From assembly GCA_903832735.1 (NCBI GenBank), contig CAILCO010000010.1, positions 1-49,420 of the forward strand: 49,420 nucleotides of DNA, in the 5' to 3' direction. A program made the position numbers and the translations under genes. Below, one piece after another: positions 32,149-38,958 of the stretch. Under the pieces are notes generated by a model. That model searched no databases. It worked only from the letters and a program-made list of their open reading frames with translations, and was not told where the DNA came from. Numbering within the stretch: position 1 is the stretch's first letter; each line of letters opens with the position of its first letter. The DNA is from an uncultured Sterolibacterium sp. GTDB taxonomy: Bacteria; Pseudomonadota; Gammaproteobacteria; Burkholderiales; Rhodocyclaceae.

Positions 32149-32736
32149 GTGATCTCCGCCATCTTAAAAATTCTCGTCATCGACGAACTGAACAGCCGGG
32201 CCGGCGATATCTGCGCCGGCCTCGCGCTGGCCGGGCATCAGGTGGTGGCGGTGCTCGCCGACAGCAACGATCTCGCGGCGCAGGTCTCGCGGATCCGCCC
32301 CGACGTCATACTCATCGACACCGAAGCCCCCTCGCGCGACACCCTCGAACACCTGGCGATCATGGAACGCGACATGCCGCGCCCGGTGCTGATCTTCGCT
32401 CAGGAATCGGACAACGAGACGATCCGCAGCGCCATCCGCGCCGGCGTCGCCGCCTATGTCGTCGACGGGCTGGAACCGGGACGGCTGCAGCCGGTGATCG
32501 CCGTCGCCGTCGCCCGCTTCGAAGCGCACCAAGCGTTGAAACAGGAACTCCTGGCGGCGACGAAAAAACTCTCCGACCGCAAACTGATCGATCGCGCCAA
32601 GGGCATCCTGATGAAAAGCCGCGGCCTCGACGAGGACGCCGCTTATGTCGCCTTGCGCCGCCTGGCGATGGATCGCAGCCAGCAACTGGCGGCTGCGGCG
32701 AAGGACGTCGTCGATATGGCCAGGCTCCTGCTCTAA
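32149..32736 (+). CDS. nasT: NasT-type response regulator with ANTAR RNA-binding domain
   Basis: The 195-residue protein has a receiver domain (about 1-125; phospho-acceptor Asp probably in VILIDTEAP) and a C-terminal ANTAR domain (about 130-190; KQELLAATKKLSDRKLIDRAKGILMKSRGLDEDAAYVALRRLAM). NasT-type proteins bind paired hairpins in nitrate-operon leaders and prevent termination. The start is GTG 32149 with a weak ribosome-binding site. It sits directly upstream of the leader and the nitrate operon. A NasS nitrate sensor gene, the usual inhibitor partner, is not adjacent; the NrtA-like protein downstream is Tat-exported, so it would not serve as a cytoplasmic NasS. Confidence 0.9.
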   Translation: MISAILKILVIDELNSRAGDICAGLALAGHQVVAVLADSNDLAAQVSRIRPDVILIDTEAPSRDTLEHLAIMERDMPRPVLIFAQESDNETIRSAIRAGVAAYVVDGLEPGRLQPVIAVAVARFEAHQALKQELLAATKKLSDRKLIDRAKGILMKSRGLDEDAAYVALRRLAMDRSQQLAAAAKDVVDMARLLL

Positions 32737-32870
32737 GCGGCAGAACCACCCCTTCGTGGTGCGCCCGGGTTCATACCGCACTGCAACAGTGCGGCCGCAA
32801 TTCATCGCCGGACTCGCTACAGCTTCCCGCAATCTCTCTGAATGCCTGCAGGCAATAGGCTTTCGCTGCA

Positions 32871-32922
32871 CGATAGAGGTACTGGCACCGTTATTGCAAT
32901 AGCTTGCTCATGGTCGGGGCAA
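32871..32922 (+). promoter_or_regulatory. Dual-hairpin ANTAR-type antiterminator element in the nrtA leader
   Basis: Hairpin 1 pairs CGATAGAGGT (32871-32880) with ACCGTTATTG (32887-32896), with one mismatch and wobbles, around the hexaloop ACTGGC (32881-32886). Hairpin 2 pairs TTGCTC (32904-32909) with GGGGCAA (32916-32922), one bulged G, around the hexaloop ATGGTC (32910-32915). Both loops have A at position 1 and G at position 4, the published ANTAR recognition rule. A terminator follows 20 bases later. A separate perfect 8-bp hairpin (32776-32794) lies upstream and is of unknown role. Confidence 0.75.
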
Positions 32923-32941
32923 TGGCGTCCCGGCACGAGAC

Positions 32942-32986
32942 AAAGGCGTCCGTTTCCAGCATCGCTGGATACGTGACGCCTTTTTT
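32942..32986 (+). terminator. Intrinsic terminator (attenuator) in the leader of nrtA
   Basis: AAAGGCGTC (32942-32950) pairs perfectly with GACGCCTTT (32975-32983). The stem continues inward (CGT/ACG, then TCCAGC/GCTGGA) to a 3-base loop at 32961-32963, and the hairpin is followed by an unbroken run of six T (32981-32986). It stands 25 bases before the nrtA start, too early to end a gene, so it acts as a regulated stop in the leader. Confidence 0.88.
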
Positions 32987-33010
32987 CCTTTCAGGCAATG
33001 GGAGATGAGC

Positions 33011-34300
33011 ATGGACAGGACTGATTTCACCACAGACGATCTTCTCGCCAGGTACGGCCGCCGCGAATTCCTGCGCAACTCGGTGCTGCTCGGCGGCGCC
33101 GCGCTCGCCGGCATATCCGGCCTTGCGGCGAGCGGCGGCGCCCGTGCCGCAGGCTCGGACGCGCCGGAAAAGAAGGAAGTGCGGATAGGCTTCATTCCGC
33201 TCACCGATTGCGCTTCGGTGGTGATGGCGGCGGTCAACAAGTTCGACGAGAAGTACGGCATCAAGATTGTCCTGAGCAAGGAAGCATCCTGGGCTTCGGT
33301 GCGCGACAAACTGGTCAATGGCGAACTCGATGCCGCCCATGTGCTCTACGGTCTGGTCTATGGCGTGCAACTAGGCATAGGCGGGCCGAAGAAAGACATG
33401 TCGGTGCTGATGAACCTGAACCACAACGGCCAAGCCATCACCCTCTCGAACCAGTTGAAGGACAAGGGCGTCGTCGACGGCGCCAGTTTGGCCAGAGTGG
33501 TCGCGAAGAAGGAACGCGAATACACCTTCGCCCAGACCTTCCCCACCGGCACGCACGCCATGTGGCTGTACTACTGGCTGGCGGCCAACGGCATCAATCC
33601 GCTGAAGGACGTCAAGACCATCACCGTGCCGCCGCCGCAGATGGTGGCCAACATGCGCGTCGGCAACATGGATGGATTCTGCGTCGGCGAACCCTGGAAC
33701 AACCGCGCCATCGTGGACAAGATCGGCTTCACCGCGGTGACCACGCAGGAGATCTGGACCGACCATCCGGAGAAGGTGCTCGGCACCACCGCCGAGTTCG
33801 CGGAGAAAAACCCGAACACCGCGCGCGCCATGATCGCCGCGATCCTCGAGGCCGGCCGCTGGATCGACGCCTCGCTCGCCAACAAGCAGAAGACCGCCGA
33901 GACGATCGCCCAGAAGTCCTACGTCAATACCGAGGCCGAGGTCATCGTCGCGCGCATGCTCGGCCGCTACGAGAACGGCCTGACAGGTAGTCAAATGCGG
34001 AGTTGGGACGACAAGAACCACATGAAATTCTATAACGACGGAGCCGTCAATTTCCCCTACCTCTCCGACGGCATGTGGTTCCTGAGCCAGCACAAGCGTT
34101 GGGGACTGCTCAAGGAAGATCCCGATTACCTCGCCGTGGCGCGGAAAGTGAACCGCATCGACCTGTACAAGCAGGGCGCTGCCGCTGCCGGCGTCGGCCT
34201 GCCGAAAAGCGAGATCCGGACCAGCAAACTGATCGACGGTATCGTCTGGGACGGCAAAGACCCGAAGAAGTACGCCGCTGGCTTCAAGATCAAGGCCTGA
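33011..34300 (+). CDS. nrtA: Nitrate ABC transporter substrate-binding protein
   Basis: The 429-residue protein carries a Tat signal (R17 R18 in GRREFLRN, hydrophobic stretch to GGARAAG) and the NrtA/NasF nitrate/sulfonate-type fold: VRIGFIPLTDCASVVMAAV, NGELDAAHVLYGLVYG, FPTGTHAMWLYYWLAA, VGNMDGFCVGEPWNNRA. It should bind nitrate (or nitrite) in the periplasm. ATG 33011 is preferred over ATG 33005 because GGGAG (33000-33004) directly abuts the latter. It is the first gene after the attenuator. Confidence 0.9.
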   Translation: MDRTDFTTDDLLARYGRREFLRNSVLLGGAALAGISGLAASGGARAAGSDAPEKKEVRIGFIPLTDCASVVMAAVNKFDEKYGIKIVLSKEASWASVRDKLVNGELDAAHVLYGLVYGVQLGIGGPKKDMSVLMNLNHNGQAITLSNQLKDKGVVDGASLARVVAKKEREYTFAQTFPTGTHAMWLYYWLAANGINPLKDVKTITVPPPQMVANMRVGNMDGFCVGEPWNNRAIVDKIGFTAVTTQEIWTDHPEKVLGTTAEFAEKNPNTARAMIAAILEAGRWIDASLANKQKTAETIAQKSYVNTEAEVIVARMLGRYENGLTGSQMRSWDDKNHMKFYNDGAVNFPYLSDGMWFLSQHKRWGLLKEDPDYLAVARKVNRIDLYKQGAAAAGVGLPKSEIRTSKLIDGIVWDGKDPKKYAAGFKIKA

Positions 34301-34323
34301 GTCTTGCCATGAAGGAGAACATC

Positions 34324-35235
34324 ATGCATGCAGTACGCATCGACGAGTTTGCGCCAAGCACCGAGCCCGTTCCAGCCCCTGCCCCGCCGGCAGCGCCGCG
34401 CAAGATGACGATAGCAGCGCCTGCCGCCGCAACGACCAGCCCGGCCACGCCGCGTGGCCGGACGCTGGCGAGCCCGCTCCAGCCGCTCGTGCCGGTGGCG
34501 CTCGGCATCGTGCTGTTCATCGCGCTCTGGCATGCCGCGACGCTCTACGCCAGCGGCCTGCCCGGACCGCTGGCGACCTGGCAGGAGGCGCTCAAGATCT
34601 TCGCCCACCCGTTCTATCAGAACGGACCGAACGACCAGGGCATAGGCTGGAACATCCTCTCCTCGCTGCGTCGCGTCGCCATCGGCTTCGGCCTCGCCGC
34701 CGCGGTCGGCATCCCGGCGGGATTCATGATCGGCCGCTTCGAGTTCCTCGCCGGCATGATGAATCCGCTGATTGGCCTGCTCCGTCCGGTGTCACCGCTG
34801 GCCTGGCTGCCGATCGGCCTGCTGGTGTTCAAGAGGGCCGATCCGGCGGCCACCTGGACCATCTTCATCTGCTCGATCTGGCCGATGATCCTCAACACCG
34901 CGCAGGGTGTGAAGCGGATTCCCCAGGACTACATGAACGTCGCACGGGTACTCGATCTGTCCGAGTGGAAGATCTTCACCAAGATCCTTTTTCCGGCCGT
35001 GCTGCCCTACATGCTCACCGGCATCCGCCTGTCCATCGGCACCGCGTGGCTGGTCATCGTCGCCGCGGAAATGCTCACCGGCGGCGTCGGCATCGGCTTC
35101 TGGATCTGGGACGAATGGAACAACCTCAAGGTCGAGCACATCATCATCGCCATCTTCGTCATCGGCATCGTCGGCCTGATCCTCGAACAGGCGCTGATCG
35201 TCATTGCCCGGCGCTGCACCCACGACAATGCTTAG
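34324..35235 (+). CDS. nrtB: Nitrate ABC transporter permease
   Basis: The 303-residue protein has a Pro/Ala-rich cytoplasmic N-terminus (about 1-55) and then six membrane segments of the SsuC/TauC/NrtB type, with the ATPase-contact loop EWKIFTKILFPAVLPYMLTGIRLSIG. It forms the membrane channel with NrtD. ATG 34324 has GAAGGAGAAC upstream; ATG 34309 is possible. It lies 23 bases after nrtA. Confidence 0.9.
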   Translation: MHAVRIDEFAPSTEPVPAPAPPAAPRKMTIAAPAAATTSPATPRGRTLASPLQPLVPVALGIVLFIALWHAATLYASGLPGPLATWQEALKIFAHPFYQNGPNDQGIGWNILSSLRRVAIGFGLAAAVGIPAGFMIGRFEFLAGMMNPLIGLLRPVSPLAWLPIGLLVFKRADPAATWTIFICSIWPMILNTAQGVKRIPQDYMNVARVLDLSEWKIFTKILFPAVLPYMLTGIRLSIGTAWLVIVAAEMLTGGVGIGFWIWDEWNNLKVEHIIIAIFVIGIVGLILEQALIVIARRCTHDNA

Positions 35236-35244
35236 GAGCCCGTC

Positions 35245-36036
35245 ATGAAGAAAATCGTCCAGATTGAAAACGCCGAGATGAGCTTCACCACCAAGCAGGG
35301 CAGCTATACGGCACTCACGGGGATCAACCTGACCATCCGGGAAGGCGAATTCGTCACCCTGATCGGCCACTCCGGTTGCGGCAAGTCGACCCTGCTGAAT
35401 CTCATCAGTGGCCTGACGCTGCCGACCGCCGGCATCCTGCTCTGCGACGGCCGGGAAATTGCCGGACCGGGACCGGAGCGCGCGGTGGTCTTCCAGAATC
35501 ATTCCCTGCTGCCTTGGCTGACCTGTTTCGACAACGTCTATCTCGGCGTCGAACGGGTATTCGGCCGCAAGGAAGGTGCTGCGAAGCTGAAGAAGCGCAC
35601 CGAGGAAACGCTGGCGCTGGTCGGCCTGACGCACGCCGAGGCGAAGTTTCCCAACGAGATTTCCGGCGGCATGAAACAGCGCGTGGGCATCGCCCGGGCC
35701 CTGGCCATGGAGCCGAAGATCCTGCTCATGGACGAGCCATTCGGCGCCTTGGACGCCCTGACCCGCGCCAACCTGCAGGACGAGTTGCTGCGCATCGTCG
35801 CCGGTACCGGCGCCACCACCGTGATGGTGACGCACGACGTCGACGAAGCGGTGCTGCTCTCCGACCGGGTGGTGATGCTGGAGAACGGCCCCGCCGCCAG
35901 CATCGGCGAGATCCTCGAAGTCGGCCTGGCGCGGCCGCGCGACCGCCTGGCGCTGGCGCACGACCCGCGCTATGCCGAATGCCGCGCGGCCATCCTCGAA
36001 TTTCTGTATCACAAGCAGTTGCAGCACGCCGCATAG
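35245..36036 (+). CDS. nrtD: Nitrate ABC transporter ATP-binding protein
   Basis: The 263-residue ATPase has Walker A GHSGCGKST, Q-loop VFQNHSLLPW, signature SGGMKQR, Walker B ILLMDEP and the H-loop TVMVTHDVDEA. It powers nitrate import with NrtB. It starts 9 bases after nrtB. There is no C-terminal NrtA-like extension as in cyanobacterial NrtC. Confidence 0.9.
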   Translation: MKKIVQIENAEMSFTTKQGSYTALTGINLTIREGEFVTLIGHSGCGKSTLLNLISGLTLPTAGILLCDGREIAGPGPERAVVFQNHSLLPWLTCFDNVYLGVERVFGRKEGAAKLKKRTEETLALVGLTHAEAKFPNEISGGMKQRVGIARALAMEPKILLMDEPFGALDALTRANLQDELLRIVAGTGATTVMVTHDVDEAVLLSDRVVMLENGPAASIGEILEVGLARPRDRLALAHDPRYAECRAAILEFLYHKQLQHAA

Positions 36037-36046
36037 TATGAACAAC

Positions 36047-36142
36047 CTACCCCCCAGCCCCCTCCCCCCGGAAGGGGGTGACTCCGGCTCACTTCGCTCG
36101 CAGACGGTTGGCTGTCCCGCCTTGGGGCGGCCCGGCGGCAGG
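36047..36142 (+). repeat. GC-rich intergenic hairpin element (REP-like)
   Basis: Between nrtD and nirB is a non-coding unit with C-runs and G-runs: CCCCC...GGGGG around GGAA (about 36067-36081), a GC-rich middle and CCGCC TTGG GGCGG (about 36118-36131). Such C-rich/G-rich mosaics are common dispersed intergenic elements in Betaproteobacteria. It separates the transport and reductase genes and may affect message stability. Only one copy is seen in the window. Confidence 0.5.
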
Positions 36143-36159
36143 ACTATGAAAGGCCTGAC

Positions 36160-38607
36160 ATGAAAAAGCAAAAACTGGTGGTCGTCGGCAACGGCATGGC
36201 GGGAATGCGCACCGTCGAGGAACTCCTCAAACTCGCGCCCGATCTCTACGAGATCACCGTGTTCGGCGCCGAGCCTCACGGCAACTACAACCGCATCCTG
36301 CTCTCGCCGGTGCTGGCCGGCGAGATGACTTTGTCCGACATCGTCCTCAACGATCTGGACTGGTATCGCGATCACGGCATCACCCTCTATGCCGGCAAAA
36401 CGGTGACGAAGATCGACCGCATCCGGCGCAAGGTGATCGCTGCGGACGGCAGCGAAGAAGACTACGATCGCCTGCTCCTGGCTACCGGCTCGACGCCGTT
36501 CATTCCGCCGATCCCCGGCAACGATCTGGCCAACGTCGTCGCCTACCGCGACATCAGCGACACCGAAATGATGATCAGCGCGGCGGCACAGCACCACCAT
36601 GCGGTGGTCATCGGCGCCGGCCTGCTCGGCCTGGAAGCGGCCAATGGACTCAGGCTGCGTGGCATGGAGGTGAGCGTGGTGCACCTCGCCGAGTGGATCA
36701 TGGAACGGCAACTCGACAAGACCGCCGCCGACATGCTGCAGATGTCCCTGGAAGCGCGCGGCCTGCGCTTCCTCCTGTCGGCTGCGACCGAGGCGCTGCT
36801 CGGCAAGGACGGCGCGTATCAACGGGTCGGCGCGGTGCGGCTCAAGGATGGCGTGGAGATCGCCGCCGACCTGGTCGTCGTCGCCACCGGCATCCGCCCC
36901 AATACCCAGCTGGCCGAGGCAGCAGGCCTGCATTGCGGGCTGGGCAGGAATCGTGGCCTGGTCGTCTCCGACACGATGCAGACCTACGACCCGCGCATCT
37001 ACGCTGTCGGCGAGTGCGTCAGCCACCGCGGCACGATCTACGGCCTGGTCGCGCCGTTGTTCGAACAGGCCAAGGTTTGCGCCAACCATCTCGCCAACTT
37101 CGGCATCGGGCGCTACAGTGGTTCGGCGATGTCCACCAAGCTCAAGGTCACCGGCGTCGACGTCTTCTCCGCAGGCGAGTTCATGGGCGGCCAGGACTGC
37201 GAGGAGATCGTCCTCCACGACCGGGTCGGCGGCGTTTATAAGAAGCTCGTGGTGTCGGGCGAGAAGCTGATCGGCGCCGTGCTGATCGGCGATACCGCCG
37301 ACGCCGCCTGGTATTTCCGCCTGATCAAGGACGCCGCGCCGGTCGGCGAAATGCGCGCCCGCTTGATGTTCGGCGAAAGCTCGCTCGGCGACGCCGGCCA
37401 CGCCGGCGGCAGCAATGCCGCGAGCATGGCCGACAGCGCGGAAATCTGCGGCTGCAACGGCGTATGCAAGGGCAGCATCGTCAAGGCCATCCGGGAACAT
37501 GGACTATTCACTCTCGACGAGGTGCGGAAACACACCAAGGCATCCTCCTCCTGCGGTTCCTGCACCGGCCTGGTCGAACAGATCCTCGCCTCCACCGTCG
37601 GCGGCGCCTACAAGCCGGCCTCGCGCGCCGACAAGGCGCTCTGCGCCTGCACCGACTACAGCCACGGCACGGTGCGCCAGGCGATCCGCGACAACAAGCT
37701 GCTTTCGATTGCCGACACCCAGCACTTCCTCGAATGGCGAACGCCCAACGGCTGCGCCACTTGCCGGCCGGCGCTCAACTATTACCTGATCTCGACCTGG
37801 CCGCACGAGGCCATGGACGATCCACAGTCGCGCTTCATCAACGAACGCGCCCACGCCAACATCCAGAAGGACGGGACCTTCTCCGTGGTGCCGCGGATGT
37901 GGGGCGGGCTGACCACGCCCGACGAATTGCGCCGGATCGCCCACGTCGCCGAGAAATACCAGGTGCCGACGCTGAAGGTCACCGGCGGCCAGCGCATCGA
38001 CCTGCTCGGCATCCGGAAGGAAGACCTGCCCGGTGTCTGGGCCGACCTGGGGATGCCTTCGGGCCACGCCTACGGCAAGTCGATCCGCACCGTCAAGACC
38101 TGCGTCGGCACCGAGCACTGCCGTTTCGGCACGCAACAGTCGATGGCCATGGGCGTCTCCCTGGAGAAGATGCTGTTCGGCATGTGGTCGCCGCACAAGG
38201 TCAAGCTGGCGGTATCAGGCTGTCCGCGCAACTGCGCCGAGGCGGGGATCAAGGATATCGGCGTGATCGGCGTGGACTCCGGCTGGGAAATCTATGTCGG
38301 CGGCAATGGCGGCATCAAGACCGAGGTCGCGCTGTTTCTCTGCAAGGTCGCCAGCGACGAAGAGGTCAGGGAAATCAGCGGCGCCTTCCTGCAACTCTAC
38401 CGCGAGGAAGCCTACTATCTCGACCGCACCGTGCATTACCTCCAGCGCGTCGGCCTCGATTACCTGAAGCAGCGCATCGTCGAAGATACCGCCGGCCGCC
38501 GCGCGCTTTACCAACGCCTGCTCTACGCCTTGCAGGACACGCCCGATCCCTGGACGGAACGAATTTCCGGCCCGGCCAGGCGCGAGTTCGAAGCGCTGTC
38601 GGTTTAA
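36160..38607 (+). CDS. nirB: Assimilatory NAD(P)H nitrite reductase, large subunit
   Basis: The 815-residue protein has an N-terminal FAD/NAD-binding part (VVVGNGMAGMRTVEELL to about 310), two BFD-like [2Fe-2S] segments (CGCNGVCKG...SSSCGSCTG and CACTDYSHG...GCATCRPAL, about 425-545), the sulfite/nitrite reductase ferredoxin-like repeat, and the siroheme/[4Fe-4S] cysteines C648, C654, C688 and C692 (TCVGTEHC, SGCPRNC). It reduces nitrite to ammonium in the cytoplasm. Start ATG 36160 is preceded by AAAGG. Length agrees with the family. Confidence 0.93.
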   Translation: MKKQKLVVVGNGMAGMRTVEELLKLAPDLYEITVFGAEPHGNYNRILLSPVLAGEMTLSDIVLNDLDWYRDHGITLYAGKTVTKIDRIRRKVIAADGSEEDYDRLLLATGSTPFIPPIPGNDLANVVAYRDISDTEMMISAAAQHHHAVVIGAGLLGLEAANGLRLRGMEVSVVHLAEWIMERQLDKTAADMLQMSLEARGLRFLLSAATEALLGKDGAYQRVGAVRLKDGVEIAADLVVVATGIRPNTQLAEAAGLHCGLGRNRGLVVSDTMQTYDPRIYAVGECVSHRGTIYGLVAPLFEQAKVCANHLANFGIGRYSGSAMSTKLKVTGVDVFSAGEFMGGQDCEEIVLHDRVGGVYKKLVVSGEKLIGAVLIGDTADAAWYFRLIKDAAPVGEMRARLMFGESSLGDAGHAGGSNAASMADSAEICGCNGVCKGSIVKAIREHGLFTLDEVRKHTKASSSCGSCTGLVEQILASTVGGAYKPASRADKALCACTDYSHGTVRQAIRDNKLLSIADTQHFLEWRTPNGCATCRPALNYYLISTWPHEAMDDPQSRFINERAHANIQKDGTFSVVPRMWGGLTTPDELRRIAHVAEKYQVPTLKVTGGQRIDLLGIRKEDLPGVWADLGMPSGHAYGKSIRTVKTCVGTEHCRFGTQQSMAMGVSLEKMLFGMWSPHKVKLAVSGCPRNCAEAGIKDIGVIGVDSGWEIYVGGNGGIKTEVALFLCKVASDEEVREISGAFLQLYREEAYYLDRTVHYLQRVGLDYLKQRIVEDTAGRRALYQRLLYALQDTPDPWTERISGPARREFEALSV

Positions 38608-38646
38608 TTCAAAAAAGCATTTTGAATTTTGTATTTGGAGAAACTC

Positions 38647-38958
38647 ATGAGTGTCTGGAAACCCGTCTGTGCCCTGGAGGACATCCCGCGTCTGGGCAGT
38701 CGCGTGGTCAAGACCGGCAGTTGCGACATCGCCCTGTTCCGCACCGCCGACGACCGCGTCTTTGCCGTAGACGACCGCTGTCCGCACAAGGGCGGCCCGC
38801 TCTCCCAGGGGATAGTCGCCGGCGACCGGGTCACCTGCCCGCTGCACAACTGGCTGATCGAACTCGATAGCGGCCGGGCCGTCGCCCCGGACCAGGGCTG
38901 CGTCAGGCGCCACGAGACGATGGTCGAGGCCGGTCAAGTGCTGCTCTGCCGCCCATGA
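38647..38958 (+). CDS. nirD: Nitrite reductase small subunit (Rieske-type)
   Basis: The 103-residue protein carries the Rieske motifs CPHKGG and CPLHNW and the family pattern VWKPVCALEDIPRLGSRVV. It is the partner of NirB. ATG 38647 has TTGGAG upstream. Its stop overlaps the nasA start as ATGA. Confidence 0.92.
   Translation: MSVWKPVCALEDIPRLGSRVVKTGSCDIALFRTADDRVFAVDDRCPHKGGPLSQGIVAGDRVTCPLHNWLIELDSGRAVAPDQGCVRRHETMVEAGQVLLCRP

Noticed and set aside
34792-37500. A 902-codon open frame on the - strand opposite nrtB, nrtD and nirB
   Set aside because: It is antisense to three clear genes with conserved motifs; GC-rich third positions keep the opposite frame open, and the translated product is rich in His/Asp/Gly/Arg without any domain.
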